Shown one piece after another: positions 47,401 through 60,200 of a DNA stretch of 64,000 nucleotides (positions are counted from its first letter, which is position 1; every line of letters begins with the position of its first letter). The position numbers were made by a program, and so were the translations under genes. The notes beneath the pieces are model-generated. The model ran no database searches. It saw only the letters and a list, made by a program, of their open reading frames with translations, and was not told the origin of the DNA. Source of the stretch: Leucaena leucocephala (lineage: Eukaryota > Streptophyta > Magnoliopsida > Fabales > Fabaceae); NCBI GenBank assembly GCA_037074615.1, contig CM073562.1, positions 7,425,001-7,489,000 of the forward strand, read 5' to 3'.

Positions 47401-47639
47401 GAGTATGCTGGACTCAACTACCTGTTTATTTATACGTAAATAAATAAGATCAAATTGTTAATCTTGAACCGCCCCTCATGGCATAACACTTGGCATAACA
47501 TTGGATGGGTCTATAGAGAGTTGAATATGGGCTGATAGGGGTATGGGTTCTAGAAGTCACTCAAGTTGAAACTCACTCCAATTCTCCCCTTGAGTTGAAG
47601 GTTTGGTGAAATATGGCTCATGTTCTATAAAGGTAATAT

Positions 47640-48215
47640 CTTAACTGACAGAGAGGTGTTTAGTGATAGGATCATAGCACCTATACCCTTTTTAGGAGTT
47701 GGTGTAATCTAAAAATACACACTTGACAGATCAGGGATGAAATTTGGATGGTGGGTGATGTTGATAGACGAAGGTTGAACAACCAAAGACTCGAAGCGGT
47801 AAGGTGTAATCAAGGTGAGTAATAGTGTGAGTTTCACAGAGTTTATCCAAAGGAGCAACATAAGACAGAACTCAACTAGGGAGACGGTTAATTAAATGAG
47901 TAGCAGTAAGTATGGCGTCCCCCCAGAAAAAATTTGGGGTATGATAGGTATATAACAATGCACAGGCAACTTCTAGGAGTTGTTTGTTTTTCTGTTATGT
48001 AATCCTATTTTGTTGAGGACTAAAAGGACAATTGTTGTTGTGCACAACACCATTAGCTTTAAGGAAACTGTCAAAAGGTTAGCTACAAATTTTTGTCCCA
48101 TTATCTGTGTAAAGAACTTGCACAGTGGTATTAAACTAATTTTTGACATAGTGAAAAAACAAAATAAACACGAAGGAAACAACAGACTTGTTTTTTAATA
48201 TGTAGACCTAGCATA
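47640..48215 (-). pseudogene. copia integrase, distal half
   Basis: The minus strand resumes at VYILKNKSVVSFVF next to the solo LTR and continues YTDNGTKICS, PFSPQQNRI, LINRLPS and LRVFGCSTFVYQH. It carries several stops. The 48211-48215 bases GCATA are one copy of the target duplication of the inserted LTR. Confidence 0.85.
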
Positions 48216-51148
48216 TGTAACATCCCAAATTTTTTTCTATCTGTATTAGACTAATAGAGGAAAGAGGTTATGAAGAGATTGAGATGGTAATAAGAAGAAA
48301 AGATAATGATTAAGATATAAGCTAAAGTGACTAAAGTGAACACTTTAAAAGTTCCATGGTACAAAATAGAAGTAGACATAAGCTTTGGGACATTACGTGT
48401 AATTATGAAAAGTTGAGGACCTAAAGTGCAATTTTCAAAAGTTCTTAGGCAAAATGGTAATTATGAAAATTTGAGTCAAAAGAGGCCAAAAAATGTCCAG
48501 AAGCATTTTAGTCCTAAATTTTACCATAAAATAGAGAAAGTTATTCTGATTAGTTTAACGCAACACAAAATTTTGATTTGAGGTCTCGAAAAATTGATAT
48601 AAATTTTCGAAGTCAGGAGATTATTGTAGTATCTTTCAGACCTCATAATCAGATGAAATTTGACAATAAATTCTTATAATTAATATAAGAATTTATAAAA
48701 TAGACAGAAGTAAAAAAGGAGTCATGTAGAATTAATTATGAAATTTATGGTGAAATTGGACACCGATAAAGGATTAAAGGAAATGTAAGAAATTTTTATC
48801 AAGACTTCTGAATCTCAAAAAATTATGAGACTTTGTAGGAAATTAATTTTATATTAGAATAAATTTTTAAAAATATTAGAACCATTAAAAGATGTGTCTA
48901 GCATTCATCCTAAAAATTAGGGTGTTTAAGAGATCCAATATAATGTCCTATACAAGCACAATAAGCCCAAGGAATTGTTAAGTGGTCAAATGAATTTTTA
49001 GAATATTTTATGTATTTTTAAGCGATAAAGAATTTAAGAAAGTCCAAGAAGCATGTGAGGTGTCCTTGTGAGACCCACAAGCTTTACACATGGCGCCAAG
49101 AAGAGGAAAGAAAGATTATATAATGTGTTAAAATGTAATAAAATAATAGAAGAATTAACCTAATGATGATTAAGGTTAATTAATTTAAAAACTAACCAAT
49201 CAAATTCAAGATTAAGCCATTGTAATAATTAGGAAAAGTGAGGATATTTTGGACCCAATGTGCCAAAATTTTGGCTATAAATACCCCTCCCATTCTTCAC
49301 AAAACCGTGCACCCTTGGTTCCCTTGGAGAAACTCTTGTCATTTGAAAACTCAATCAAGATAAAGGCAATTCAAGGGACTTAGAGATCAAGGTAGTCAAG
49401 GCATAAGGTATGTGATCCTTCCTAGTTTATTTAGATGTGTTTTGGAAGGGTAAAACCTAGGTTTTATTGGTTGAAAATTCCATTAAACTAGAGTATGCTT
49501 TCTGTCCAAATTGTAAGTTAAAGGAGGAAGAAGAAAATAAAGGTAGAACTAGGTGATTAAGGTTTAGATAAGTTGACTTTGATGATTGGTTATTGAATTA
49601 TGTTGTGCTCTTGACTTTGTCATTGATGGAGGCATTCAGCCTAGGTCTGTTCTGGACCAAGAAGAATGAATTTTAGTGATCTAAGGCTTCCATTGAATTT
49701 ATATGATGATTTTGTGTAGGATTGGATATATTTGGAACTTTGGAAGCATTAGAATTGAAAGTTGTAAGTTTTAAGCCTTCTTTATTACTGTTCATACATG
49801 TGAACAGTGATTAGAATTTCATGATTTTTATGCTTCCAATGGTTTTAAAATGAAAAATTGTGTGGGATAAAGTAGAAAAACAAGTATTGGAAGCATTGGA
49901 ATCAAAATGAGAATTTTTGAAGAATGATGTACATGTTTTCGGTTCTGTCCAGCAGGCCATGAAGGAACTGTAATTTTATGATTCTAAATTCATAAATAGA
50001 TTTAGAAAATGAAATTGTGTAGGGTAAAGTCAAGACACAAATTAATTCAAAGGATAAGGCAGTTTGCCACAAATTAAGAAAGATATGGATTAATTGATTA
50101 AGTTAAGTTTAATGTCCTTATATGCCAATTGAGTTGAATGATAATGAATGAGTGAATATGTGATGTTTAGGATTTAATTGTTTATTTAAGAATACAACCT
50201 TACTGCAAGGAAAGGTGACAAGAAAGAGGATAAGAAAAAAGTAAAGCATTAAGGTAGTAAACTTACCTAAACTTGTATGTGTTGAATGTATGGTTGATTG
50301 TGTTATGGCTTGATTGATGTAGTTCATATGTAAATATTGAAGCTTTGTGATATGATTTCTTTGGCCAATTATATCTCATATGTTACATGGAAGCATGCAC
50401 ATTATATTATGTTGACACAATCACAAGCAAGCACTAATACCAAGCATTAATATGTACATTGTTTAGTACTGTTTACTACTGAGATTTCTCCAGAAATCTC
50501 ACCCCAAATTATATCTCTAATTAGCAGGAACCTCAAGCATGAGAGAGGAAGAATGTTAGATGATGATATGGTTTAGTTATATGGTTATGTTATAGTCAAG
50601 TTTTAGGGTGAATGTATGTAAAGTTAGTTGTTAAAATTCTGCACTGGAACAAAAGATAGTTTTCAGCTACGACACTTGGGCTATAATTAAAAATAGTTAA
50701 TGATGTACTAAATGTATGATATTTTAGAAATAGATAGTTAACATGCTAAGCTTTGTTTTGACATAAAGTACGCCTTATTACGATGTCTGTACAAAGAGAA
50801 AGAATTTTCCAAAATCAGGGACCATGATATGTTTTCAGAAATTTTGACCAAATGAACAGTAATCTTTAACAATTAAACTATATTAATTTGTTAAGTATTT
50901 AGTTAAGAACTTATTTTTCTCTTAAATTTAAAGATATTAGCTTTGATTAGAATTTTGAACCGCTTCGTTTCAATTTTTCTAGAATTAATTATGATGTTTT
51001 GAAGTTTATTGCTTAATCTGAAATTACCATATGAACAGTACTCATAAAGAGTGAAATTTCAGATTTTGTAATTGAACTTCAATAGATTTGTAAGTGGTTC
51101 TAAATGCTATCGAATGATCCCTAAGACGTACGAAAGTAAGGTGTTACA
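48216..51148 (+). mobile_element. 2.9-kb solo LTR inserted in the copia integrase
   Basis: Starts TGTAACATCCC and ends GGTGTTACA (inverted ends TGTAACA/TGTTACA). It is flanked by a perfect 5-bp duplication GCATA (48211-48215 and 51149-51153). The interior has no primer site, polypurine tract or pol motif, so it is a solo LTR left after LTR-LTR recombination. TATAAATACCCC at about 49278-49289 is a likely promoter and fixes a plus orientation. Length and style suggest a Ty3/gypsy element with long LTRs, perhaps Tekay/Del-like; this is inferred. The ORF at 50118-50327 is not a gene. Confidence 0.86.
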
Positions 51149-51153
51149 GCATA

Positions 51154-51835
51154 TGCGTGTGTGATCATCAATAAATGTAACAAAGTACTTAGAACGGGTA
51201 TGACTTGAAATACGAGAGAGACCCTATATATCACTATGAATAATTGAAAAGGGGCGAGTGGACTTATAGGAAGAAGGTGAAAAGGTAAGATGATGGTGTT
51301 TGGATAACTCACACATATCACAATGAGAAATAGTACTTTTATTTAAAGATAAATGTGGCAATAATTTTTGTAAATAAGAAAAATTAGGATGACCCATCCT
51401 TTTATGCCACAATATGATATCATTGTCATCTAAAGTTGAGACTAAGCCACTTATTCTATAATATAAAGTACTCACGATAGGAGCATCAAGGTAGTAGAGC
51501 CCCTCATATTACTTAGTTATGCTAATCGTCATCTCTGATGAGAGATCCTGAAAAACACAATGAGATGGAAAGAAATGAGCAGAGCAATTGTTTTGCTCAG
51601 TCAGCTTAGTGATAGATAGTAAATTACAAGCTAAGTGAAGAACATGTAAAACAGAGTCAAGATGTAATTTGTCTAACAGATAGATTGTCCCAGTCTCAAC
51701 TATAGGAGAAGAAGAACTTATAGCTGTCTTAATTGATTTTCTTCTAGCCAGAGGAGAATAGGAATCAAATATTTTGACATCTGAAGTCATATGGTCAGAA
51801 GCCCCTGTATCAACAATCCATTTAGTGGGGACAAA
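51154..51835 (-). pseudogene. copia protease, pre-integrase and integrase proximal half
   Basis: Minus strand: protease WIVDTGASDHMTS (about 51785-51823), pre-integrase LWHKRMGHPNFSYLQKLLP with the CDMCELSKHH zinc-ligand segment (about 51300-51400), then the integrase core start FSIIHSDI and YFVTFIDDHTRIC, which stops at the solo LTR. A few stops interrupt the frame. Confidence 0.88.
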
Positions 51836-52817
51836 TATATTTAAAGCAGCAACATGAGTACCTCAATGAACATTAGGAGCAGAAGATTGTTGTTCAGTAT
51901 GAAGAGTTTTGAAATACTCGAACAATTGATTCATTTGCTCTTTACTTATAGCGGGGACATATGAAGGATCCAATTTTGAAGACCCATAAAATGAATTTGC
52001 CATTATTTGTCACTAAATCCTGCTGGCGCACTGGGCTTGCCACTTACTTGCTAGTGTACTGAGCTTAACTTTGTTGGCACACTGGGCTTACTACGTTCAC
52101 ATATTGGGCCTAGCTCATAACACTAAAGACTAGGAAGCTTGGACACATTCACACATTGGGCCTTGTTCACAGCACTGAAGGCTGGGCTCGTCACTCCTCA
52201 ATGTCTAGTTTGCTAGCGGGATGGGAGCCGAAGGTGCTAAACTGGAGACACTAAACATAGGGCACTGTGGACACCGTCTAACATCGTCGCTACTCCACTC
52301 AGATCTTCGTTGTCGGGCACCGGAGCAGCACACTGTATGATTCCATTGCTAATCACTAGACTAGGAGCTTCATTGTTAGGCAATGGAGAAAGGATAGTGA
52401 CCTTCGTGAGGTTCTGTCGAATGGTGACCTTTACTCGTTAGCAGGGACAGTGACCTTCGTGAGGTTCTATCAACTGGTGACCTTTGCTCATTGCTGGGCT
52501 TTCGGGACCACCCACGATGAACCAGGGCTATCAAGTTGCTTTGGGACTTGTCGCACATCACTGGCTATCCACCGTTGAACTAATAACAGTATTCTTGCCG
52601 CTGGCTTTAATACTGTGTAGACTTTTTGGAGCCTGAATACTGCCACAATCTTATTCATTAGAAGCTACTTAATTTATAGAGTACAATTAGATAGAAAATA
52701 ACAATATTCTAGGATATCTTTATCTGAATTAATATCCTAATATTTCTCCTATTATCTCCCCATATCTTTCATAATATCTTAACTATTTATAATAATTAAT
52801 TATTTTCATAATTACCA

Positions 52818-53060
52818 CAAAGATAGATATTGACTCTTGCAAACCACCAATAAAACCTCTTCAATGTCTCTAAACTTCAAAATATACTCCAAGAATTTTC
52901 CCTCCTGCAATTTTAGCACTTTGTTCAAGAGAAAGTTGGAAAAGAAATCTTTCCAGAAATCATAGTTCAACAGTGCATCTTGACAGCATTTTCCTACGCA
53001 GCTCAACATCATTAAATCATTATTCATCAACACTTTGTCCATTTTTTCCTCTAGCATATG
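52818..53060 (-). pseudogene. mTERF family 3'-end fragment (i)
   Basis: The minus strand reads NKVLKLQEGKFLEYILKFRD followed by a short tail. This is the C-terminal pattern of plant mTERF proteins (organellar nucleic-acid-binding helical-repeat proteins), typically ...F(L/V)xxYxxKxxD. It starts right beside the copia LTR at 52817. The rest of the 81-residue ORF (upstream MMLSCVGKCCQDALLN part) is not mTERF-like and resembles a piece repeated near 53700-53830. Confidence 0.6.
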
Positions 53061-53440
53061 TTTGAGGAATAGAATTTAAAGTAAGCATATAATATTCAAG
53101 AGTGTTTCAGTATATTCTGTGCACCATATTATGTCTTCAAGTGAAAAGCTTCTAAGGGAACCCAATTGTACTCCTCATTCGTTCAATGTTTTGTCTTCCA
53201 ATTTCATCCTTAGTTCTGCAGCTTCTTTAATTTTCAAACCCTATCATCTAAAGATTGAACAGGGTTATTTTGAAAATTTCCCATTTTCATTTATCCATTC
53301 TTATGCAATTAGATTATGATGAGTAGATTAAGATGTAAAATAATAAATATTTATAATTATTGATTTCCTTCACAATCTTAGAGAAATTTTGCCAAATCAA
53401 ATATAGAGTAAAAAATGTTAAAATTAAATCTAAATTTTAA

Positions 53441-53443
<3 letters not shown>

Positions 53444-53477
<34 letters not shown>
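53444..53477. repeat. (TG)n microsatellite, about 17 units
   Basis: Uninterrupted dinucleotide run. Confidence 0.95.
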
Positions 53478-53480
<3 letters not shown>

Positions 53481-53491
53481 TAAAATTTCAA

Positions 53492-53835
53492 TTACCTTCC
53501 TCTCTTATCTCCCCAATCAATCCGAACATATTCTAAAGTATCCAAAGGTTCCAGCAGAGAAGCATATTCTAAAGTAGAAGCATCTAAACAGAACTTGATG
53601 ATTATTATGTAGAAGCATCTAAACAGAACTTGATGATTATTATGTAGAAGCATCTTCCAGACAGAGAAACTTGTAGGCCTCCAATAAAGTTGAAAGAGAG
53701 AAATCATTCTAGCAATCGTAGCTTCAACAGAAGATCTTCCTAGTATTTTACTACACAGCTCAACAACATCAAATCACTAACGATTTGTCTATGTTTCCCT
53801 CCAGCATATGTTTAAGGTACGGCATTGTTAGCATA
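53492..53835 (-). repeat. Second copy of the mTERF-tail region with a 35-bp duplication
   Basis: 53700-53830 repeats the text of 52935-53095 (ACACAGCTCAACA, CCAGCATATGTTTAAGG and similar). 53574-53608 and 53609-53643 are two copies of a 35-bp unit starting GTAGAAGCATCTAAACAG, followed by the start of a third. The minus ORF 53492-53707 has no recognisable product. Confidence 0.65.
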
Positions 53836-53984
53836 TAGAAAAGGTCAAATATAAAGTTAAAAATGTTAAAATTAACTGTAAATTAATAAAATATCAGCAT
53901 TCAAATTTCAATTCCCTTCCTCTCTGTTCTCCTCAATCCAAACACATTCTTCAGTATCCAAAGTCTCCGGCAGAAGTGTGTGAA

Positions 53985-54350
53985 ACAGAAACTGATGATA
54001 GACAGTGACCCTTGTAAGCCCCCAGTAAAGCCTCTTCATTATCTCTAAACTTTGAAATATACTTCTCCAAAAATTTCTTCTCCTGCTATTTTAGAACTCC
54101 AAAAAATCTTGGATTCTTCTTCAGTAAATTTTTTGAGATGAGCAGCTGCAATACCCTCCATCGAGGAATCACCCTTTTGTCCGTGCTTAACATCAAAATC
54201 ACAGGGTTAGTAACCAATAGTGACTTTGGCAGCATAAAAGCACACATGAACTCCAAATTTTAGCTTCTTCTCAGATCGGTGAAGCAACCCTGGCGCTCTT
54301 CTAAACATTTGCATGACCTCTTCTTCAGAAAACATCTGCATCAAAAGTGT
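53985..54350 (-). pseudogene. mTERF family fragment (ii)
   Basis: The minus strand reads FSEEEVMQMFRRAPGLLHRS and EKKLKFG, then in a shifted frame LPKSLLVTNPVILMLSTDKR and VIPRWRVLQLLISKNLLKKN, then EKKFLEKYISKFRDNEEALL. This is the last two to three helical repeats and C-terminus of a plant mTERF protein, with at least one frameshift and one stop (in the FGVLK-stop-QEKK segment). The N-terminal repeats are absent. Confidence 0.8.
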
Positions 54351-54359
54351 TTGAGGTGG

Positions 54360-56700
54360 AAAGAAGTGGGGTGGTGATGAGGTGGCATATTCACTATCCT
54401 TTGGGGTGCCACGTTTTTAATGGTCACATATTCTTACCATTTAAAAACTTCTTAGATAACAATAAATCCACAAAAAAAATTCTGATATTCACGGCTGTGG
54501 AGTTTGAAGTGAAACTTTAGGAATAAAATTAGATTTTTTTTTATAAGTGGAATAAAATTGAACATTAACTCTATATGAAAATTGGAAGTTAAATTTAGGA
54601 AAAAATCTATTTAAATTTTAAAATTCTAAAAAATGAGTATTAATATATAAAAAGGATAGATTAGTCATAAGTATTAATTTGATATTTCAATATCTATTAA
54701 AAAGAAAAACTGCTCTTGAGTTATATAAAAAGATAAAGTAGTCATATTAAAATAGTTAAAATCATTATATATGTTGTCAATTTCGTTTCTAGTATAGTAA
54801 ATGGCTAAAATCTGATCTAATTTGAATTACTGGTTAAAATCAGTAGTTAAATTCATTATCAAAATAGCTAAAATCCTTATATATATATAAATATGTTAAT
54901 TTCATTATTAGTATAGTAAATACTTATAACTTGATCTATTATTTGAACCACTAATTTGTTAAAGTTTTCAAAATGGTTAATTAGATTATTTAACTTTACT
55001 TTTAATTTCTCATTCATTTTATAATCTTATTTGATTTTCATTAATTTTACCTTATATTCCCCTTATAATCATTAGTTTTATTTTGTTTTCCTTTTGTTTA
55101 ATTCATCAATAATATAAAATAAGTAATTTGTTAGCTTAGGGGAAAAAATAAAATCGCAGGGGGTAGGGTTTTTCTTTTTTTTTTTCTGGGGTGGGGGGCG
55201 AGGGGGAACAAGAAGAGATCAATGCGGAATTAAAGAAAGTATATGTAAGGGATAAAGGGTAGGGGCGAAAATAGAACAAAGGAGCTAAAAATACATTCTT
55301 AAACCGTACAAATTTAAAGGATATTGACACAAAAATTAACATCTAGATCAGGGGCCTCCAAAAATGTAATCCTAGTTTCTTCTATAACCTCATAGTAAGG
55401 ATGATCAGCCATATTTTTTTCTAGTTGACAAATTCAAAGCTTGAGCACAGACAGTGATTACTTAAACCTCTTATCCCTTCACAAGTTAGAATTAACACTA
55501 ACTTCCTGTTAAACTTAACAATATCAAACTATTATTTTCTAATCTTTAATATAAAAATTAGTCGACTAATTTAAATATATTAAGAAAGTTAAATAAATTA
55601 GTTAATTATGATCAAATCTAAAATCTCAAGACGAATTTATATTATATACTCCTTAATCTACCTAAATTAATCAACTAGCTCTTATATTAAAGATAAAAAA
55701 GAGTAATTCTTAGGAGTACATGTACCAACATTCTTGAGTTTATATTGTAGAAGTTCATGTTTACAACCCATCAAACATAGGGGTCCTCATTCGGTGATTA
55801 TCACACTGCTGAGCACCAAATATTGATCACTATGCTTAGATCTAGATAAAATTAAATATGAATGGTTTGAATTTAATATTCTTAATCAATGATTTTTTTT
55901 TCAATAATAAAATTTGTTAGTAAAATGGCAATTATAAGATTATCTTTATTTTAAATTTTATATCTATTAAAAAAATAAAATATAAAAATTAATTTATATT
56001 AAATATAGATCCGTCAAAAATTAATCTGGATAGTCAAGATTGTGATGAGCACGGAATATGGTCCGCAACATAGCCTTGAGTAAGAGACTGGTTCTGCAAA
56101 AAGTCTAGATAGTTGTGTTAGTAACATTGAAAGTTTAGATCCCACGATCTCACAACTCTCAAACAAAGCAAAATTCTGTGGTGCTATGGGATTTTCCTAG
56201 ACCCACATCTGTGAAGTCTTTAATGATATCTTCCTTATTGGAAGAAATTTTCCTGATTCTCCAGAAAGGGGGCCATTGTTTTATTCAAACTACAAGTCAA
56301 AATACTTGAATTCTGGAAAAGGAACTCACCCAACTCTAAACCCTTGCAGCTGAAGGTACTCAATTTTTGGCTTCAAGGTTTCAACATGTGAGAACAATAT
56401 TTGGGGTTGGTCACCAATCAGAGATAATCTGTTATTTAGAAAAAAAGTTATCATTGAGGTAAATTAAAACTATACGGTTATCATAAGCTTATTGTATATA
56501 TCTATCACAAAATTTCAAGAAAAATTGCTTCATGTCACTGTTCTCCTTCCATCCCCTAACCCTCATGAAGAAAATTGTTATACAAAAGTTTATATTAAAA
56601 TAAATATCAACACTATACATAGTAGGGAAGACTATGTAGAAGCATCTTCAAGATGACTTACACAACTCTAAAGAGGCTTAACCTTAGATTTCAAGTTCAG
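54360..56700. other. A+T-rich intergenic with a short mTERF scrap
   Basis: At about 55728-55775 the text matches the piece of fragment (iii) around its MGFRVNSRMLVHT segment (both contain ACCAACATTCTTGA and ATGTTTACA). The remainder is A+T-rich without a supported gene. The ORF at 55136-55342 is low-complexity. Confidence 0.5.
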
Positions 56701-56709
56701 ATGTTGGTA

Positions 56710-57215
56710 TCAAGAAAAACCTTCAAGATGACAATTTTCGTAAGCCCCTAATAAATTCTCTCCATGCTTATATTTGAACTTCAAAATATACTTACTTCAA
56801 GAATATATACTCACGCATTTCTAACATTTCAACGAAACTTGGATTCCTCTCAAGTAATTTTTCAGAGATTAACAACTGCAAGATTCTGTACTCAGGATTC
56901 ACCCTATCTCTCATGCTATATATCAAAATCATAGGTCTTTGAACAAACACTGACTTAGGTAGAATAAATACATTGAAGAAGAATTAAAATCCAACTTCAG
57001 TTTCTTCTCAGCGGATTGAGGAAGAAATGGAGTTTTTCTGAACATTTGTAAGCTCTCATCTTTGGAAATCCCATAACTCTGAATTAACTGCAACCTTCTT
57101 TCAAATGCTTCAGTGCTCAAACCATGGAATGCAATGATTGTGTGCACCAACATTCTTGAATTTACACGGAAACCCATGTTTACAGCCCGCGAAACAAGGT
57201 TTTCAACCAAAGATT
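56710..57215 (-). pseudogene. mTERF family fragment (iii)
   Basis: Minus ORF 57210-56929 (93 residues) reads LVSRAVNMGFRVNSRMLVH, GLSTEAFERRLQLIQSYGIS, ESLQMFRKTPFLPQSAEKKL, a run of mTERF motifs. After a frameshift it continues with LPKSVFVQRPMILIYSMRD, YRILQLLISEKLLERNPSF and YILKFKYKHGENLLGAYEN. Frameshifts separate the blocks, and the N-terminal part is cut by the copia element starting near 57265. With fragments (i) and (ii) it indicates a decayed tandem mTERF cluster on the minus strand. Confidence 0.82.
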
Positions 57216-57264
57216 CCGGTTGGTGAAAAGCAAAGACTATCTTTTGAGTAGATATAAAAGCTTG

Positions 57265-60200
57265 AACATTTAGAGATATTAGAGATATTATAAGGTATGT
57301 AAATATCCTATAATTAGTATATAAGATATGATATTATTTTATTGGTATCTAGGATTATCTATTATGTGTATATATCTATTCTGAATATCAATAAAGAATA
57401 AATATTATTTATATAAAATAACATGGTATCAAAGCAGTACATTTAGGGTTATTACTTCCATTACATTGGCTTTTGTCTACAAGTTCTTTAGCTTTTGTTC
57501 ACTATGTGCTATCAGTCTTTGTGATCTCTGTTGTGGTTCCTTTTCTTGATGTCAGGTTGCGAGACGTGCCTAGTAGGGAGGAACGCAGGGCTCCAATCGA
57601 TGGCTCCCTTGAAGCTTTGTCTTCTCCTACATCGACTCACTAAATCCATCCTATAGCTAGTAATTTTGCACTTTAGTTTGACATTTCTAGGTTGGGTCAT
57701 CTCTATTTTGTTCGATTCATGATCCCCTCTGTCCCCGTGAGATAGCTTTAACACCTTTGTTAATATTTTATTGTTGATGGGTCCCTAGAGTGGCCTTTGG
57801 TTGATGTATTTACTTTGATTAGGTGCTTCCAGTACTAATTGGCTATCTATCATATCACATAATGTCTCGTGCAATGCCTTTGTATTTGGTATTTTCTATT
57901 ACTAAGCCCCTAGTGTTGCTATTGCTCTCTAGTATATTGTTCTTAGCTTGGATGTCCCTAGTGTGACATCTAGTTAAATTTTTTTGATCTAGGTATTGTA
58001 ATTGGTTTGCTGAATCTTCTCCTATGGTATTTTATGGACAATAACTATGATGACAAATTCATAATATTTTCCTTGAAGTATGCCCGATTTCTTAAATACA
58101 GCAAGTTGCAAAAGCATGCCACTCTGAATGTTAGTGGTCTTATTGCAAAAAAGTAATAATAAGACATGTTTGATCTCTTCTACTTCTAAATGGATCATAG
58201 ATTAGGGGTGCTACTGACCACATAAAAGTAACCGTAATCTCTTCTCTACTTATAACACATGACAATCCATTAAGTATTACTATTGCTAATGGTTCCCATT
58301 CCTGTGTCAGTGGTTCTGGCATAGTAAGTCTTACTCTTTCCATTTAGTTACCTTCAGTGCTGCATGTACCTGATCTTGTATTCAATCTTCTTTCTCCGAG
58401 CAAGCTTACTCGTGATCTCAATTATTGCATTTCATTTTATCCTCATCACTACTTGATTCAAGATCTCTTGACAAAGAAGATTATTTGTAGATGTTACGAA
58501 TCTGGTGGTCATTACTTCCTTGATAATCAGGGGTCTCGTGCAGTGGTTTGTACCGGTGGTGTCACTCCTTTTGAAGCACATTGTCGTTGGGGTCATTTAT
58601 CTTTATCGTCTTTAAAAAAGGTTTATCCTCAGTTTTAGCATTTGTCATCACTAGATTGTGAGTCATGTCAATTTGCTAAACACTATCGTCTTCCTTTAGT
58701 ATCTCGAGTCAATAAACGGGCTTAATATCCTTTTAAGTTAGTGTATTCCAATATTTGGGGTCTATGTCCAATTGAGTCCAAAACTAGTTTCAAGTACTTC
58801 GTTACATTTATTGATAATTATTTCCACACTACTTGATTATATTTAATGAAAACTCGTTCTGAGTTATTCTCTCACTTGTGTACCTTTACTGCCAAAATTA
58901 GAAATCAATTCCATACTCCTATATTGTTCAGTGATAATGCTAAAGAATATTTTTTTTTGAATAATTTCACTCTTTCATTCTTCAAAACATAATTCTATAT
59001 CAATCTTTTTGTGTGGATACACCAGCTCAAGATGGTATTGCAGAAAGAAAAAATTGTCACTTATTAGAAGTAGCATGTTTACTTTTATTTCAAATGCAAA
59101 CTCCAAACCCTTTTGGGCAGATGAGGTCTCCAGTGCTTGTTTTCTTATTAATCGCATATCTTCCTCTATTCTTGATGGTCACATTCCCTACACCACTCTC
59201 TTTCCTTCTAAGTCTTCATTTCCCATTGATCTTAAGATTTTTGGCTGTGTTTTATTTGAGATGTTCGTCCTAATGTCTCTGAATTAAATCCTAAGTCCCT
59301 CAAGTGTGTCTTTCTTGGTTACTCTTGCATTCAGAAGGGTTATCAGTGTTTCTCTCTTACTCTTAATCGTTATTTAGTTTCTGTATATGTTACTTTTCAG
59401 GAATCTATTGCATATTTTGCCTCTAACATTTATGCTCCTCCTTGTCCACTTATAGAAGAGGACACTCTTCTAATATATTCTATATTCCCTACCCATCACC
59501 AGTCCCAGCTCCCATATCAGTACCTAGTCTACCACCTTTGTCTCAGGTTTATACAAGACATTTGAAGGAAATCAATCTTGCTATTGCCCCAGATTCGGCT
59601 TCGCTATTGTCTGTTTCGTCATCAAATCCTGCAGCGAGCATCACTTACCCTGAGCCTGACCTAGTTCTTGACTCTGAGACATCTCCGATTTTAGATCTTG
59701 ATCTCTCCCTTAATTTGCTTATTGCCCTCCGCAAAGGTAAACATACTTGTACTTATCCTATTTTTTCTTTTGTTCCTATAACCACCTCTCAACTGCTTCT
59801 CTTGCCTTTGTTGCCTGTTTAGACACTATTTTAGTACCTCAATCCCTGCATGAGGCATTATCCTACCCATCATCTCAACTGTTATGGAGGATGAGATGAT
59901 AACCCTTAGTGGATTTACCGACAAGAAAACAAGTCATTAGGTGTAAATGAGTGTTGACCCCTAAAACTAAGGCAGATGACACGCTTTGTTGCTAAAAGGC
60001 TATGCTCGAAGTATGGTGTTGACTACTCTGATACTTTTTCCCCCGCGGCCAAGCTCTCCTCTGTCTATCTCTTCATTTCTCTGTCCACTACTTATGATTG
60101 GGATCTCTCTTAACTAGATATCAGAAATGCCTTCTTAAATGATGATTTTCTTGAAGAAGTATATATAGAGTAACCACCAGGTTTTGTTGTTCAAAGGGAA

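Larger units (their letters stand above)
45500..52817 (-). mobile_element. Ty1/copia retrotransposon, split by a solo LTR
   Basis: Matching terminal sequences end ATTTTCATAATTACCA at 45623 and 52817, so the LTRs are about 45500-45623 (3') and about 52650-52817 (5'). On the minus strand a polypurine GAGGGGGAGTA precedes the 3' LTR. A degenerate primer site lies near 52630-52645. Minus-strand order is protease, pre-integrase, integrase, RT, RNase H. Gag is not recognisable: 52020-52560 holds degenerate repeats only, including a 55-bp direct duplication near 52390-52500. Removing the 2933-bp insertion at 48216-51148 restores colinearity. Many stops make it inactive. Confidence 0.87.
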
